A stretch of 6,366 nucleotides of DNA, taken from positions 1 to 6,366 of the forward strand of contig JALUTL010000014.1 in assembly GCA_027016475.1 (NCBI GenBank), written 5' to 3'. Of this stretch, positions 5,436 to 6,366 are shown piece after piece. The translations under genes were made by a program, and so were the position numbers. The notes beneath the pieces are model-generated. The model searched no databases. It saw only the letters and a program-made list of their open reading frames with translations, and was not told where the DNA came from. Every line of letters starts with the position of its first letter. Within the stretch, counting starts at the first letter, position 1. Origin of the DNA: Candidatus Heimdallarchaeota archaeon (GTDB lineage Archaea > Asgardarchaeota > Heimdallarchaeia > Heimdallarchaeales > Kariarchaeaceae).

Positions 5436-6366
5436 GTGGTTCGCATAATTTCTACTGAACATCAATTCAATTCTATCGAAACTCTTCTTACACTTTTCCC
5501 TTATGAAAATCCAACACCTTCACAAATTGAGATGATGCAGACTGTTCTGAGAGCTTCCCCCAATTCGAAAATCCTGATTCATAATTCTACAGGCGCAGGA
5601 AAGACAATAGCCGTTTTAGCCTCTGCATTGGCTCGGAGAAAAAAGGATCAAAAAATCTTGGTTTTTTGTCGCACCATCTCACAACTCAACGCCTTTTTGC
5701 GAGAATGGAAGGCCTTGCTGGGAAATGACCCACGCGAGACGATGTTGAAAAACAGAACTGTACCCTACATACTTCCATTTTTAGGAAAAATGAAAATGTG
5801 CAGGATACTGAACAATACAAATGGGGCTTCCATAAACATTCCACAGGAAGCAATTAGCTTTCTTTGCCATCTTCTTCCATGCAACTTTCATCCATCGAGG
5901 ACAACATCAAAACCCGAAGGCGAGCGGTTTGCCCCAATGATAAATATCAAACTTGCATACTCTCCAGTACCTGAAAAATATCGTCTTATGATGTTTGATA
6001 TCGAAAAAAATCAATGTCCGTATTACGTCCAACGTTCAATGCTAAAAGCAGTTGACGTAGTTTTTACTACATATCCGTATCTGTCAGAACCATTATTTTC
6101 AACCTTACTTGAAGCCATGGGGATTACTTTGGATCAGACAATAATTATTGTTGATGAAGCTCATAATCTTGCAAATGCCGTGCGTGAAACAATTTCCCTC
6201 AAAGATATAGAATTTGTTGAATCACACATTGGGCGTCATCCACTTCTCAAACGATTTAAATCCATCATGGGTCAACTTCATCTCCTCACTCCCGAAGAAA
6301 TAGCTCCGGAATTCTTTTGGAGTGATCTTGAGCATGCATTGGACTTGAAAGATTCCGATGCTGACA
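5436..6366 (+). CDS. XPD/Rad3-type Fe-S DNA helicase, N-terminal part (3' truncated)
   Basis: The frame runs from GTG 5436 to the window edge (310 codons) without a stop. It has, in order, a Q-motif-like FPYENPTPSQ (21-30), Walker A STGAGKT (51-57), motif Ia ILVFCRTISQ (74-83), four cysteines that can form the Fe-S cluster (C122, C144, C149, and C194 in QCPYY), FTTYPYL (210-216) and the motif II DEAH box VDEAHNLANAVRE (239-251). This is the order of superfamily 2 helicases of the XPD/Rad3/DinG group, ATP-driven 5'-3' DNA helicases that use the cluster domain to part strands, with roles in repair. Helicase domain 2 (motifs III-VI) lies beyond the window. Only GTG 5436 is usable: the frame has TAA at 5412-5414, and ATG 5420 reads another frame that stops after 12 codons. 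Cysteine spacing is wider than in typical archaeal XPD, so it may be a divergent paralog; no gene symbol is given. It has its own promoter. Confidence 0.88.
   Translation, partial: MVRIISTEHQFNSIETLLTLFPYENPTPSQIEMMQTVLRASPNSKILIHNSTGAGKTIAVLASALARRKKDQKILVFCRTISQLNAFLREWKALLGNDPRETMLKNRTVPYILPFLGKMKMCRILNNTNGASINIPQEAISFLCHLLPCNFHPSRTTSKPEGERFAPMINIKLAYSPVPEKYRLMMFDIEKNQCPYYVQRSMLKAVDVVFTTYPYLSEPLFSTLLEAMGITLDQTIIIVDEAHNLANAVRETISLKDIEFVESHIGRHPLLKRFKSIMGQLHLLTPEEIAPEFFWSDLEHALDLKDSDAD

Noticed and set aside
5420..5458. ATG 5420 as the helicase start
   Set aside because: It reads a different frame that stops at TGA after 12 codons; the helicase frame opens only after TAA 5412-5414 and has GTG 5436.

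Overview
The window looks archaeal. It has TATA-box promoters (TTTAAATA) placed just ahead of two GTG starts, Shine-Dalgarno sites of the archaeal GGAGGTGAT type inside operons, a longin-like small protein and an Fe-S superfamily 2 helicase of the XPD/Rad3 type. The DNA is AT-rich. A longin-like protein beside unfamiliar membrane proteins is the kind of content seen in Asgard archaea, but no marker here fixes the lineage and I hold that only weakly. All supported genes are on the + strand, and no tRNA, rRNA, CRISPR array or mobile element was seen.

Layout. Positions 1-2377 hold the 3' part of a large soluble protein of unknown family; its frame is open to the left edge, so its true start lies outside. 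It is followed closely by a longin-like protein (ending 2897), a seven-helix membrane protein (2903-3658) and a second, paralogous seven-helix protein (usable frame 3702-4394). These four have overlapping or nearly overlapping ends and no visible internal promoter, so they read as one operon. A new promoter at 4404 starts a second unit of two small unrecognised membrane proteins (4434-4793 and 4783-5334). After a gap of about 100 bases a third promoter at 5402 drives an Fe-S helicase (from 5436), cut by the right edge. No gene-free stretch exceeds 300 bases.

The most informative details are at gene starts. The second seven-helix gene has a near-perfect Shine-Dalgarno site and an ATG at 3651, but a TAA at its eighth codon falls exactly where the paralog has glutamine; homology continues on both sides of that stop. 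The longin-like gene has a natural coupled start (TAATG) that is one base out of frame with its domain, as if one T were missing from a T5 run. These may be real lesions, recoding sites or consensus errors.

How the genes work together is inference only. The first operon combines a multi-domain cytosolic protein with a winged-helix-like region, a longin/roadblock-like fold (a family often used for small-GTPase or membrane-trafficking scaffolds) and two sensor-like seven-helix proteins. That could be a membrane-associated signalling or organising module, but no catalytic domain was recognised in it.
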